DNA from: Flagellimonas algicola
Lineage (GTDB): Bacteria > Bacteroidota > Bacteroidia > Flavobacteriales > Flavobacteriaceae
Length of the DNA stretch: 64,000 nucleotides
Direction of reading: 5' to 3'
Assembly: GCF_005937185.1 (NCBI RefSeq)
Contig: NZ_VCNI01000001.1
Span: 740,657-804,656, forward strand
Shown here in pieces: positions 34,783-42,566 of this stretch; position 1 is the first letter of the stretch; each line of letters begins with the position of its first letter. The notes beneath the pieces are model-generated. The model worked only from the letters and a program-made list of their open reading frames with translations. It did no database searches and was not told the DNA's origin. The position numbers were made by a program, and so were the translations under genes.

Positions 34783-36288
34783 ATGGGCCAAACCAAAAAA
34801 AGGAAATTCCCTACCGCACATACTGTTTTGTTCATAATTGCAGCTTTTGTAGCACTCCTTACTTGGTTGGTTCCTGCTGGCCAATACGACCGTCTTGCGT
34901 ACTCAGCGGATACGGACACTTTCCTCCAAACTAGTGAAGAAGTTCAAGTAACGTTGCCGGCTACCCAAGAAACTTTGGATGAATTGACCGTTAAAATTCC
35001 TATTGAAAAGTTTAGGACAGGGGCCATTTCAAAGCCTATTAGTATTCCAGGAACCTATAAAAAGCTCCAAGGCCAACCCCAGGGTTTGGTCAACTTCATT
35101 AAAGCACCGCTAAGAGGTATTTCCCAATCCATTGAGATTATTTTGTTGGTGCTAATCATTGGTGGCCTCATTGGAATTGTTAATGCGACCAAGGCCTTTG
35201 AAGCCGGAATAGCTGGGCTTGCACAACGTTTAAGGGGAAGGGAGTTTATCCTTATTATTATGGTTACTTTATTGGTTGCTTTGGGCGGGACCACCTTCGG
35301 TTTGGAAGAAGAGACCATCGCCTTCTACCCTATTTTAATTCCCATTTTTTTGGCTGCTCGATACGATGCCCTGGTTTGCATCGCATCCATTTATATCGGT
35401 TCTTCCATTGGTACATTGGCATCCACAATTAACCCATTTAGCACTATTATTGCCTCGGATGCCGCTGGTATCAATTGGACCGAGGGACTTACGGATAGAT
35501 TGGTTATGCTTAGTCTTGGACTAGTAATTTGCATTCTCTATATCACGCGTTACGCCCAAAAAGTAAAAAGGAACCCTTCGCAATCCTTAATTTATGATCA
35601 ACGGAATGAAATAGAACAAATTTATCCCGCCATCAACATGGATAAGATTACCCCGCTCACTCTTAAATTAAAACTGGTGCTTTTTATTTTTGCCAGTTGT
35701 TTTTTTGTGATGGTATATGGGGTGTCTCAATTGGGATGGTGGTTTTTGGAAATGACTTCAGTCTTTTTGGCGGCTGCTTTGCTTATTGGCCTAATCGCCC
35801 GATTAAATGAAAAACATTTTGTCACGGAATTTATGAATGGTGCCAAAGATCTATTGAGTGTTGCCTTTATTATTGGCATTGCTCGGGGAATTACCGTTTT
35901 GATGGAAGATGGACAAATTAGTGATACACTTTTGTTTTATGCCAGTCAGTTCACCTCAACTATGCCACAAGGATTGTTTATCAACGTAGCCTTTATAATG
36001 TACACTGGCCTTACGTTCTTTATCCCATCCTCCTCTGGAATGGCAGTTTTGACGATGCCCATTATGGCTCCTTTGGCGGATAGCGTGGGAATTGGACGGG
36101 AACTCATGGTCAGTGCCTATCAGTATGGCGTGGGCTTGTTCAAAATCATTAATCCAACAGGAATAATATTGGCATCTTTGGCCTTGGTCAATGTAGGTTA
36201 TGACAAGTGGTTGAAATTTGCTCTACCTCTGGTATTGTTATTGGCCATCTTAGCTATGGTCGTGCTTACAATTGGTGTCTATTTTTAA
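34783..36288 (+). CDS. YfcC/DcuC-family membrane transporter
   Basis: 501 residues with about twelve helices. The first helix is followed by a periplasmic loop rich in acidic residues, and the core contains LLVLIIGGLIGIVNATKAFEAGIAGLAQRLRGREF and the SIYIGSSIGTLASTINPFSTIIASDAAGI stretch, both typical of the YfcC/arginine-ornithine and C4-dicarboxylate carrier group. The second half repeats the core with MYTGLTFFIPSSSGMAVLTMPIMAPL. Substrate undetermined; amino acids or small dicarboxylates are likely. Divergent from ung. Confidence 0.8.
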   Translation: MGQTKKRKFPTAHTVLFIIAAFVALLTWLVPAGQYDRLAYSADTDTFLQTSEEVQVTLPATQETLDELTVKIPIEKFRTGAISKPISIPGTYKKLQGQPQGLVNFIKAPLRGISQSIEIILLVLIIGGLIGIVNATKAFEAGIAGLAQRLRGREFILIIMVTLLVALGGTTFGLEEETIAFYPILIPIFLAARYDALVCIASIYIGSSIGTLASTINPFSTIIASDAAGINWTEGLTDRLVMLSLGLVICILYITRYAQKVKRNPSQSLIYDQRNEIEQIYPAINMDKITPLTLKLKLVLFIFASCFFVMVYGVSQLGWWFLEMTSVFLAAALLIGLIARLNEKHFVTEFMNGAKDLLSVAFIIGIARGITVLMEDGQISDTLLFYASQFTSTMPQGLFINVAFIMYTGLTFFIPSSSGMAVLTMPIMAPLADSVGIGRELMVSAYQYGVGLFKIINPTGIILASLALVNVGYDKWLKFALPLVLLLAILAMVVLTIGVYF

Positions 36289-36316
36289 TACCTTCGAATA
36301 AACATATTCAATTGTT

Positions 36317-36919
36317 ATGAAAATCTTGATCATAGGCGGTAAAGGAACCATCGGCAACAAGGTAGTATCACATTTTTCCAAGGGTGATGAAGTCCTCATG
36401 GCTGGCAGAAGTTCTGGGGATATCAGTGTAGATATTTCCCAAAGTGCCTCCATTGAAAGTATGTTCCAAAAAATTGGAAAGCTGGATGCCATTGTGTGCA
36501 TTGCTGGCGAAGCCAAATGGGACGACTTTGACCAACTTTCCGAAGAAGACTATTACATAGGGATACGAAGCAAGCTCATGGGACAGGTCAATTTGACCAG
36601 AATTGGACAACAGTACCTAAATCCCGGAGGGTCAATAACCCTGTCCACCGGTGTTTTAGCCGATGACCCAGTGGTAAAAACAGCCAGTGCTGCCATGGTC
36701 AATGGGGCCATCCATAGTTTTGTACAAGCGGCGGCTTTGGAACTCCAAAACGGAATTCGGCTTAATGTGGTGTCCCTTGGACTGGTCATTGACGCTTATG
36801 AAAAATACAAGGATTATTTTCCAGGCCATACCCCAATATCTATGGAAAAGGCTGTGAATGCTTACATCAAAAGTATCAAGGGCAAAGAAAACGGAAAAGT
36901 AATACGGGTTTATGGGTGA
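36317..36919 (+). CDS. Short SDR-fold protein lacking the catalytic Tyr-x3-Lys
   Basis: 200 residues. The N-terminal nucleotide loop reads MKILIIGGKGTIGNKVVSHF (G-x3-G-x-G), with AGRSSGDISVDIS for the cofactor ribose. At the usual Tyr-x3-Lys site the sequence is KTASAAMVNGAIHSFVQ, with no tyrosine, so standard SDR catalysis is doubtful; small SDR-like proteins with an Asn here are known. It overlaps the peroxidase gene by 8 bp, implying joint translation. Confidence 0.7.
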   Translation: MKILIIGGKGTIGNKVVSHFSKGDEVLMAGRSSGDISVDISQSASIESMFQKIGKLDAIVCIAGEAKWDDFDQLSEEDYYIGIRSKLMGQVNLTRIGQQYLNPGGSITLSTGVLADDPVVKTASAAMVNGAIHSFVQAAALELQNGIRLNVVSLGLVIDAYEKYKDYFPGHTPISMEKAVNAYIKSIKGKENGKVIRVYG

Positions 36920-38135
36920 AAATACATCTTCCAAGAACCGTTTTGCCCATCTACAAGGACTATTTTTAATTGCCGCGGTTTTTATTCCCTTAGGTTGTGG
37001 CGGCCCCAAAGCAAAAGAGCCAGAGATTACAAAAACTAAAGTTGATGTTCCCGTTTTTACCGCACTACCCCAAGAAGTTCCTTACCCTCAGGACAATCCC
37101 CCCAGCAGGGACAAAGAAATTCTGGGTAAGCTCCTGTTTTATGACCCTATCTTATCCGGAGACAAAGATGTAAGCTGTGCCACCTGTCATCATCCGGAAA
37201 TGGGCTATGCAGAATTTCTGGATATATCCATAGGCCCTAACGCCCAGGGTATGGGAAGTAAGCGGAACTTCCTGGAGCCCAATTCAATTCCCTTTGTTAA
37301 GCGCAACGCTCAAACCATACTCAACACAGCTTTTAATGGGATGCAAGGCCACCAAACCGTGGAAGCTAAAAATGCTCCCATGTTTTGGGACGATAGGGTT
37401 CAAAGTTTGGAAAAACAGGCTTTGGAACCCATCAAAGCGTTGGAGGAAATGCGCGGCCCACACTTTACTGAAGAAGAAATCCTGCAGGTGGTTGTGGGTC
37501 GGTTACAACATATTCCAGAATATCAGGAACTTTTCAAAAAAGCCTTTGATGGGGAAAATCCCATTTCAGTTTCAAACCTTGGTAAGGCCATTGCCTCTTT
37601 TGAACGTACCCTGGTCGCCAACAATTCCAGATTTGACCAGTATATGAATGGAGACAGGTCCGCCATTTCTTTATTGGAAAAAGACGGTTTTGAACAATTT
37701 AAAAAAGTGGGCTGTGCCAATTGCCATAACGGCCCTATGTTTTCGGATTACAAATTTCATGTCCTCGGGGTTCCGGAAAACAAAAAACTACCCCTCCCGG
37801 ATTTGGGGCGGGCCGACAAGCAAAGGGTGGATAGTTTTGCATTTAGAACACCATCACTGCGAAACCTTCGGTTTACAGCTCCCTACATGCACAATGGGAG
37901 CTTTATGGATCTGAGACGGGTCTTAGAGTTTTATGAGGATATTGCCCATAGGAAAATTCGGAATAAGAATGTACCAAAGTCCAAATTTGATCCCCTGGTT
38001 GCTGAACTTAAGCTTTCCGTGAAGGAAATGAGCCAGATCATCTCCTTTTTAAATACCCTTAACGATCCAGATTTTGACAAATCCATTCCGGAAAGGGTGC
38101 CTAGTGGCCTTCCGGTTGGAGGCCATATCCAATAA
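36912..38135 (+). CDS. Di-heme cytochrome c peroxidase (MauG/CcpA family) lipoprotein
   Basis: 407 residues. N-terminal signal with lipobox FIPLGC (Cys 29), giving a lipid-anchored, probably periplasmic enzyme. Two haem c sites: CATCH at 89-93 and CANCH at 268-272, each within the conserved surroundings of the family (LLFYDPILSGDKDVSCATCHHPEMGYA and FKKVGCANCHNGPMFSDY). The C-terminal LVAELKLSVKEMSQIISFLNTLND fits the family end. Reduces H2O2 or acts on an unknown substrate like MauG. Overlaps the SDR gene by 8 bp. Confidence 0.9.
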   Translation: MGENTSSKNRFAHLQGLFLIAAVFIPLGCGGPKAKEPEITKTKVDVPVFTALPQEVPYPQDNPPSRDKEILGKLLFYDPILSGDKDVSCATCHHPEMGYAEFLDISIGPNAQGMGSKRNFLEPNSIPFVKRNAQTILNTAFNGMQGHQTVEAKNAPMFWDDRVQSLEKQALEPIKALEEMRGPHFTEEEILQVVVGRLQHIPEYQELFKKAFDGENPISVSNLGKAIASFERTLVANNSRFDQYMNGDRSAISLLEKDGFEQFKKVGCANCHNGPMFSDYKFHVLGVPENKKLPLPDLGRADKQRVDSFAFRTPSLRNLRFTAPYMHNGSFMDLRRVLEFYEDIAHRKIRNKNVPKSKFDPLVAELKLSVKEMSQIISFLNTLNDPDFDKSIPERVPSGLPVGGHIQ

Positions 38136-38166
38136 GGCAATGTCAACAGATGTTCCATGTATTCCC

Positions 38167-38196
38167 TTTGATTGGAGGTATGAATGGCTATCTTTG
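38167..38196 (+). promoter_or_regulatory. Promoter of the MutS2-like gene (-33/-7 pair)
   Basis: TTTG at 38167-38170 and TATCTTTG at 38189-38196 are both exact matches to the flavobacterial -33 and -7 boxes, 18 bp apart. The start codon ATG 38215 follows 18 bp later. This is the best-formed promoter I noticed in the window. Confidence 0.6.
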
Positions 38197-38214
38197 CCCC
38201 GCGAGTAAATAAAC

Positions 38215-40386
38215 ATGCAGAAAATACACCCCAAGACACTTCAAGATTTAGAGTTCCCCACTGTACTGGAGCAGGTTGCAGCACGGTGTAATACGGAATT
38301 GGGCAAATTGGAAGCCGCAGAGATTCGCCCATTGACAGACATCGCATTCCTGACGAACATTTTGGGGCAAACATCAGAGTATCTCGCTTCTTTCTCCAAT
38401 GACAACCGGATTCCCAACCACGGGTTTGACCATATCAATAGTGAACTTAAGCTGCTGGGTATTGAGAACACCACTTTGGAAATTTCAGGCTTTAGACGGA
38501 TTGCCTCTATTTGCAAAACGGTGGAACTCCATCAAAAGTTTCTAAAGAAATTCAAAGAATACTATCCTCTGCTCTTTGAGTACTCCAGCCAATTGGAAGG
38601 TAATTCCCAAATTCCTTCCTCCATAGATTCGGTTATAGACAAGTTTGGGGAAATAAGGGATTCTGCTTCCGAAGAATTGAAACATCTCCGAATCCAAATC
38701 AATGAGGTTAGAGCCAAGATCAATCAAAGTTTTGCTGCAGCTTTGGGTCGATACCAAGGACAAGACTATTTGGATGAAATCAGGGAGTCTGTAGTGGAAA
38801 ACCGAAGGGTATTGGCAGTAAAGGCCATGCATCGGAAAAAAGTAAAGGGAACAGTCATGGGGACTTCCAAGACAGGAAGCATTATCTATATTGTTCCGGA
38901 AGCCACTTTGAGTCATACACGGGAATTGAACAATCTGGAATTTGAGGAAAAGGAAGAAATCCAACGTATCCTTAACCAACTTACCAATGACATCCGTCCT
39001 TTTCAAGAACTTTTACGAGCTTATCAAGCCTATTTAAGCCACATCGATATTACTGCGGCCAAGGCTAAGTATGCATTGGAAATGGACGCACTGCTTCCAG
39101 AGATAAATGACCAGAAGGAATTATATCTCAGGGAAGCCTACCATCCACTCTTGTACATGACCAACAAGCTGAAGAATGAAAAAACCTGGCCGCAAAGCAT
39201 TCAGCTGCATCATGAAAACCGAATCATAGTAATCTCCGGACCCAATGCTGGAGGAAAAAGTATAACCCTAAAGACCATTGGCTTACTTCAAGTAATGCTT
39301 CAATCAGGGTTGTTAATCCCTGTTCATGAAAGAAGTACGGTTTGCTTGTTCGACAAAATATTGACGGATATAGGAGATAACCAATCCATAGAAAACCATC
39401 TGAGCACCTATAGCTATCGACTCAAGAACATGAACCAGTTTTTGAAAAAGTGCAATGCCAAAACCTTGTTCTTGATTGATGAGTTTGGGACCGGAAGTGA
39501 CCCGGAGTTGGGAGGTGCCCTTGCAGAAGCGTTTCTTGAAGTATTTTACGAAAGGGCAGCGTACGGGGTGATTACTACCCACTATGCCAACCTTAAAGCG
39601 CTTGCGGACGAGCTTCCTCATGCTACCAATGCCAATATGTTGTTCAATTCCAAAACGCTAGAACCTACTTTTCAATTGATTTTGGGAGAAGCCGGTAGTT
39701 CTTTCACCTTTGAGGTCGCCCAAAAAAATGGTATTCCCTATAGTCTGATCAACAAGGCCAAAAAGAAAATAGAACGCGGGAAAGTGCGATTTGATGCCAC
39801 AATAGCCAAGCTTCAGAAAGAGCGTAGTAAAATGGCCCAAACCGGTTCCAGACTGCAAGAAGAGGAAACCAAAGCGAGGGATGAGGCCGAACGTCTGGAA
39901 AAACTGAATGCCAAGATCAAATCCAAATTGGAAAATTATCAGGAGTTGTACGATCACAACCAACGAATGATCCATCTGGGAGATAAGGTCAACACGGCAG
40001 CTGAGCGGTACTTTATCGACAATAAAAAAAGGCCATTGATTTCGGAGCTCCTTCGCATTGTGGAAACCGAGAACAGCAAGCGCAAAAAGACCACTGCAAA
40101 GCAGTCCAAGGCCAAGCAAGCACAAAAAAAGGTGGTAGCCCAAGAGTTGGAGAAAAAAATCGTTAAGGTCCGCCAGGAAAAGAAAATAGAGAAGAAAAAA
40201 GCCATCCAAAAGGAAAAGAACAAACCCAGACCAATCTTTAAAATTGGTGACCGTGTACGTATGATGGATGGAAAAGCTGTAGGCAGTATTGATACTTTGG
40301 AAAAAGGAAAGGCCGTGGTCAATTATGGCATGTTTACCACCCAGGTCAGTGTGGATCAGTTGGAGTTGGTGGAAGCCAAAAAGTAA
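38215..40386 (+). CDS. MutS2-family protein without Smr domain
   Basis: 723 residues. The clamp/lever helices lead into the ATPase: Walker A GPNAGGKSIT at 342-351, Walker B TLFLIDEFGTGSDPELGG, and an ABC-like signature between them. After a long basic coiled-coil region (about 520-680) comes a short beta-rich end IFKIGDRVRMMDGKAVGSIDTL, where an Smr nuclease domain would be in many bacteria; it is absent. MutS2 proteins act against recombination or in ribosome rescue. A heptad-repeat block follows its stop. Confidence 0.85.
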   Translation: MQKIHPKTLQDLEFPTVLEQVAARCNTELGKLEAAEIRPLTDIAFLTNILGQTSEYLASFSNDNRIPNHGFDHINSELKLLGIENTTLEISGFRRIASICKTVELHQKFLKKFKEYYPLLFEYSSQLEGNSQIPSSIDSVIDKFGEIRDSASEELKHLRIQINEVRAKINQSFAAALGRYQGQDYLDEIRESVVENRRVLAVKAMHRKKVKGTVMGTSKTGSIIYIVPEATLSHTRELNNLEFEEKEEIQRILNQLTNDIRPFQELLRAYQAYLSHIDITAAKAKYALEMDALLPEINDQKELYLREAYHPLLYMTNKLKNEKTWPQSIQLHHENRIIVISGPNAGGKSITLKTIGLLQVMLQSGLLIPVHERSTVCLFDKILTDIGDNQSIENHLSTYSYRLKNMNQFLKKCNAKTLFLIDEFGTGSDPELGGALAEAFLEVFYERAAYGVITTHYANLKALADELPHATNANMLFNSKTLEPTFQLILGEAGSSFTFEVAQKNGIPYSLINKAKKKIERGKVRFDATIAKLQKERSKMAQTGSRLQEEETKARDEAERLEKLNAKIKSKLENYQELYDHNQRMIHLGDKVNTAAERYFIDNKKRPLISELLRIVETENSKRKKTTAKQSKAKQAQKKVVAQELEKKIVKVRQEKKIEKKKAIQKEKNKPRPIFKIGDRVRMMDGKAVGSIDTLEKGKAVVNYGMFTTQVSVDQLELVEAKK

Positions 40387-40387
40387 A

Positions 40388-40503
40388 CAGTTAACAATCT
40401 ACAGTTAACAGCTATCAATTATTTTACAATGAGGATATTTATTGAACATTGATTATTGATTACTGCTCATTGTACATTGTAAATTGTTTATTGACCATTG
40501 AAA
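40388..40503 (+). repeat. Heptad-phased repeat array after the MutS2-like gene
   Basis: Nine consecutive 7-bp units of ATTGNNN type run from 40441 to 40503 in strict register (ATTGAAC, ATTGATT, ATTGATT, ACTGCTC, ATTGTAC, ATTGTAA, ATTGTTT, ATTGACC, ATTGAAA). From about 40388 a weaker heptad block with AACAGTT words precedes it. It lies between the MutS2-like stop and the CDC-like terminator. Confidence 0.65.
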
Positions 40504-40540
40504 AACAGCCGGCATCAGGTTGTTGAACCCAACCTGAGCG
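40501..40540 (-). terminator. Terminator of the CDC-like gene
   Basis: On the minus strand a stem CAGGTTG...CAACCTG with a 7-8-base loop and partly paired flanking GC-rich bases is followed by TTTTT. It lies just after the stop of the cytolysin gene (40558). Confidence 0.6.
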
Positions 40541-40557
40541 GCCAGCTGCATCTTTGA

Positions 40558-42258
40558 TTACTTCTCTGTTATTTTATAATAAACAGTTATTCCGTCCTCA
40601 AAACTATGGCTATAATAGTATTCACCTGGCAATATGGCCTCAGTATCTTCTATTAAATTAGCATCTTTAGCTTCTTGTTCACTTAAGGCATTTTCACCAA
40701 GATCGTCCAAATAAGCCCTTCCCGATTTTGCGCCTAAATCATCAAAGCCTATCAACTCATTATCATATAGATGCCCTCTGTATTCAAAATAGTCCGCGCT
40801 TTTATTCGGTCTGTACGGTTCAATGTCATAGGTGAAAAACTCATCATCTATTGGATTGTCGTCAAAATAATAATGGTTGTCATCACCACCTTTTACGTTT
40901 ACCCTTTCGTCACTGCTATTTTCACGGTTCCACCAGGCATTATCCACACCAGGGTTATCGGTATTGGATCGTACAAAATCGTTATTGGCATCAGACCACA
41001 TCCTAATTTCCAGGTTTCCGTACAGCTCTCTATTGGTAAGTGTTGAGCCAGCAATCTTTACTAATTTTAATTCATATTGTGGCCAAGCCAAGTCGCAAGT
41101 GCGCACTGGATATTCGGAAGCCAAGACCACTCTGGCAATTGGGAAATCATTTTTGATATACCTTAAGGTATATGCTAAGGGTTTTCCTGGGGAATCTTTG
41201 GAGTAATTGCCCCCATTGATAATATAACTATGGACACCTGAAGGGCCTTCAATAACTCCTACTGCATCTTCAGCGGACCCGCCAATAACCAAAGCTTCAA
41301 TCTTTGACTCGCTAATGATTTTATTATAATCTACGTTGGTTCCACCCTCACCACTTGAACTTCCTTGACTAAAGGAAAGCGCAAATGCCGATTTTACATC
41401 CAAAGTGCTATAATTGGATTCAACAGTATATAAAACCATACGACCGTATACCACGCTCGAAACCATAACAGGACTAGTGCTGTTTAGATTGGGTAGTGCT
41501 GTAAAAAGAGAGCCTGGATCATCATTAGGTGGCAAGGTCATATCTATGGTATAGTACTCTTGAAAAAACTTGATCACATATTTGTAATTGTATGTTGAGC
41601 TCTCAAAATCGAATGAACCCGAAATATCCCTATTACGATCACGATAGTTTGCTCTTAAGGCAATATCCAAATGCTCTTGAGAGTGTACCTCTTGAATGGT
41701 AAAATTCAAATCGGCTGGGGTAGCCCCGTCCACACCTTGTGCCAATAAGGAATTTACACTATTTCTTACACCATCTAAATCAGGATCTTCAACTTCCACC
41801 GAAGCGGTACCATTTATATTTTCCAATGATATGGATAATGTAATGGGTGCTCTCCCTCCATTTAAGCCAACATATTCTCCAGTGGGTATTGATTCTCCTT
41901 TGAGCATGGCGCCAGGGTAAATTACTCCATTGGCAGGATCCAAGGAAAGCATTTCGTCATAACCGGGAGCTGCCTTGTACTTTTTCACAACGCATTCAAA
42001 CTGTCCGTTCCTTTCCGGAGTGTCGTCATCCTCTATGAGTTCGGGATTGGCAATTTCCATGGGTTGGGAAAAGTTCTGCAGATTGTTCAAGTCAGCGTTA
42101 AAATTTGAAGGTGTAACATCGTCATCATCGATGACTACTTCATCATCCGAAATTGGTGGGTCGGTACTGTCTTTGCTGCACGCAACAAAGATTGAAAAAG
42201 ACATGCCCAATAATATGATTAGCATTCCTACTTTTAAAAGGGGGTGATTTGTTTTCAT
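40558..42258 (-). CDS. Thiol-activated cytolysin (cholesterol-dependent cytolysin-like) lipoprotein
   Basis: 566 residues from ATG 42258 (MKTNHPLLKVGML); an upstream ATG at 42285 is in frame but makes a poor signal. Lipobox FSIFVAC (Cys 27), then a Ser/Asp-rich linker (34-50). The CDC core is clear: GVIYPGAMLKGESI (111-124), RAPITLSISL (136-145), the VSSVVYGRMVLYTVES region (266-281; V-S-S-V-x-Y-G-R is a family hallmark), YNKIISESKIEALVIGGSAEDAV, and PLAYTLRYIKN (360-370). The C-terminal undecapeptide ECTGLAWEWWR of classic CDCs is absent, as in the CDC-like proteins reported in Bacteroidota. It probably inserts into or oligomerises on membranes; target and lysis are unproven. Divergent from the TPR-HTH regulator. 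Confidence 0.85.
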   Translation of the reverse strand: MKTNHPLLKVGMLIILLGMSFSIFVACSKDSTDPPISDDEVVIDDDDVTPSNFNADLNNLQNFSQPMEIANPELIEDDDTPERNGQFECVVKKYKAAPGYDEMLSLDPANGVIYPGAMLKGESIPTGEYVGLNGGRAPITLSISLENINGTASVEVEDPDLDGVRNSVNSLLAQGVDGATPADLNFTIQEVHSQEHLDIALRANYRDRNRDISGSFDFESSTYNYKYVIKFFQEYYTIDMTLPPNDDPGSLFTALPNLNSTSPVMVSSVVYGRMVLYTVESNYSTLDVKSAFALSFSQGSSSGEGGTNVDYNKIISESKIEALVIGGSAEDAVGVIEGPSGVHSYIINGGNYSKDSPGKPLAYTLRYIKNDFPIARVVLASEYPVRTCDLAWPQYELKLVKIAGSTLTNRELYGNLEIRMWSDANNDFVRSNTDNPGVDNAWWNRENSSDERVNVKGGDDNHYYFDDNPIDDEFFTYDIEPYRPNKSADYFEYRGHLYDNELIGFDDLGAKSGRAYLDDLGENALSEQEAKDANLIEDTEAILPGEYYYSHSFEDGITVYYKITEK

Positions 42259-42287
42259 AATACTTTGGTTTTTAGGATTCAACACCC

Positions 42288-42295
42288 CAAACCTA
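42288..42295 (-). promoter_or_regulatory. -7 promoter box of the CDC-like gene
   Basis: TAGGTTTG on the minus strand, an exact TAnnTTTG match, about 30 bp before ATG 42258. The paired ATGGACA repeats at 42328-42348 lie roughly 33-53 bp further upstream, a distance that suits an activator. Confidence 0.5.
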
Positions 42296-42327
42296 GATGA
42301 GAAAATCCCCCACCCCTAATTTTTGGC

Positions 42328-42494
42328 ATGGACAAAGTATGGACAAGCAGCATGGATTTCATTGAAAAGCATCATGGACAGTACGTTTTTTATAAAGTAG
42401 GTGAATTCAATGAAATACCAATAAAATAGGGGTATTTCAGGGATTGATGTTAAACTATTCAATTTCAAATCCATGGACTTTTTATGGACAAAGC
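42328..42494 (+). repeat. Phased ATGGAC repeats and inverted repeat in the cytolysin/regulator promoter region
   Basis: ATGGAC occurs at 42328, 42339, 42374, 42473 and 42484, all on the plus strand; the first and last two are pairs exactly 11 bp apart, and 42374 to 42473 is 99 bp. The two pairs lie about 70 bp from the start codons of the cytolysin and the regulator. Inside the region ATTTCATTGAA (42356-42366) and TTCAATGAAAT (42406-42416) form an 11-bp perfect inverted repeat. The whole 308-bp gap (42259-42566) shows no coding frame that I trust. Confidence 0.5.
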
Positions 42495-42566
42495 ATTTTT
42501 ACACCATGGAATTCAATGTTCTTGGAGAACATATAATCGGTATCTTGGTTTTATAATCAACCTCCC

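Noticed and set aside
40386..40560. CRISPR-like array after the MutS2-like gene
   Set aside because: Units are 7 bp and degenerate with no spacers; it does not resemble repeat-spacer structure, and no cas genes are in the window.
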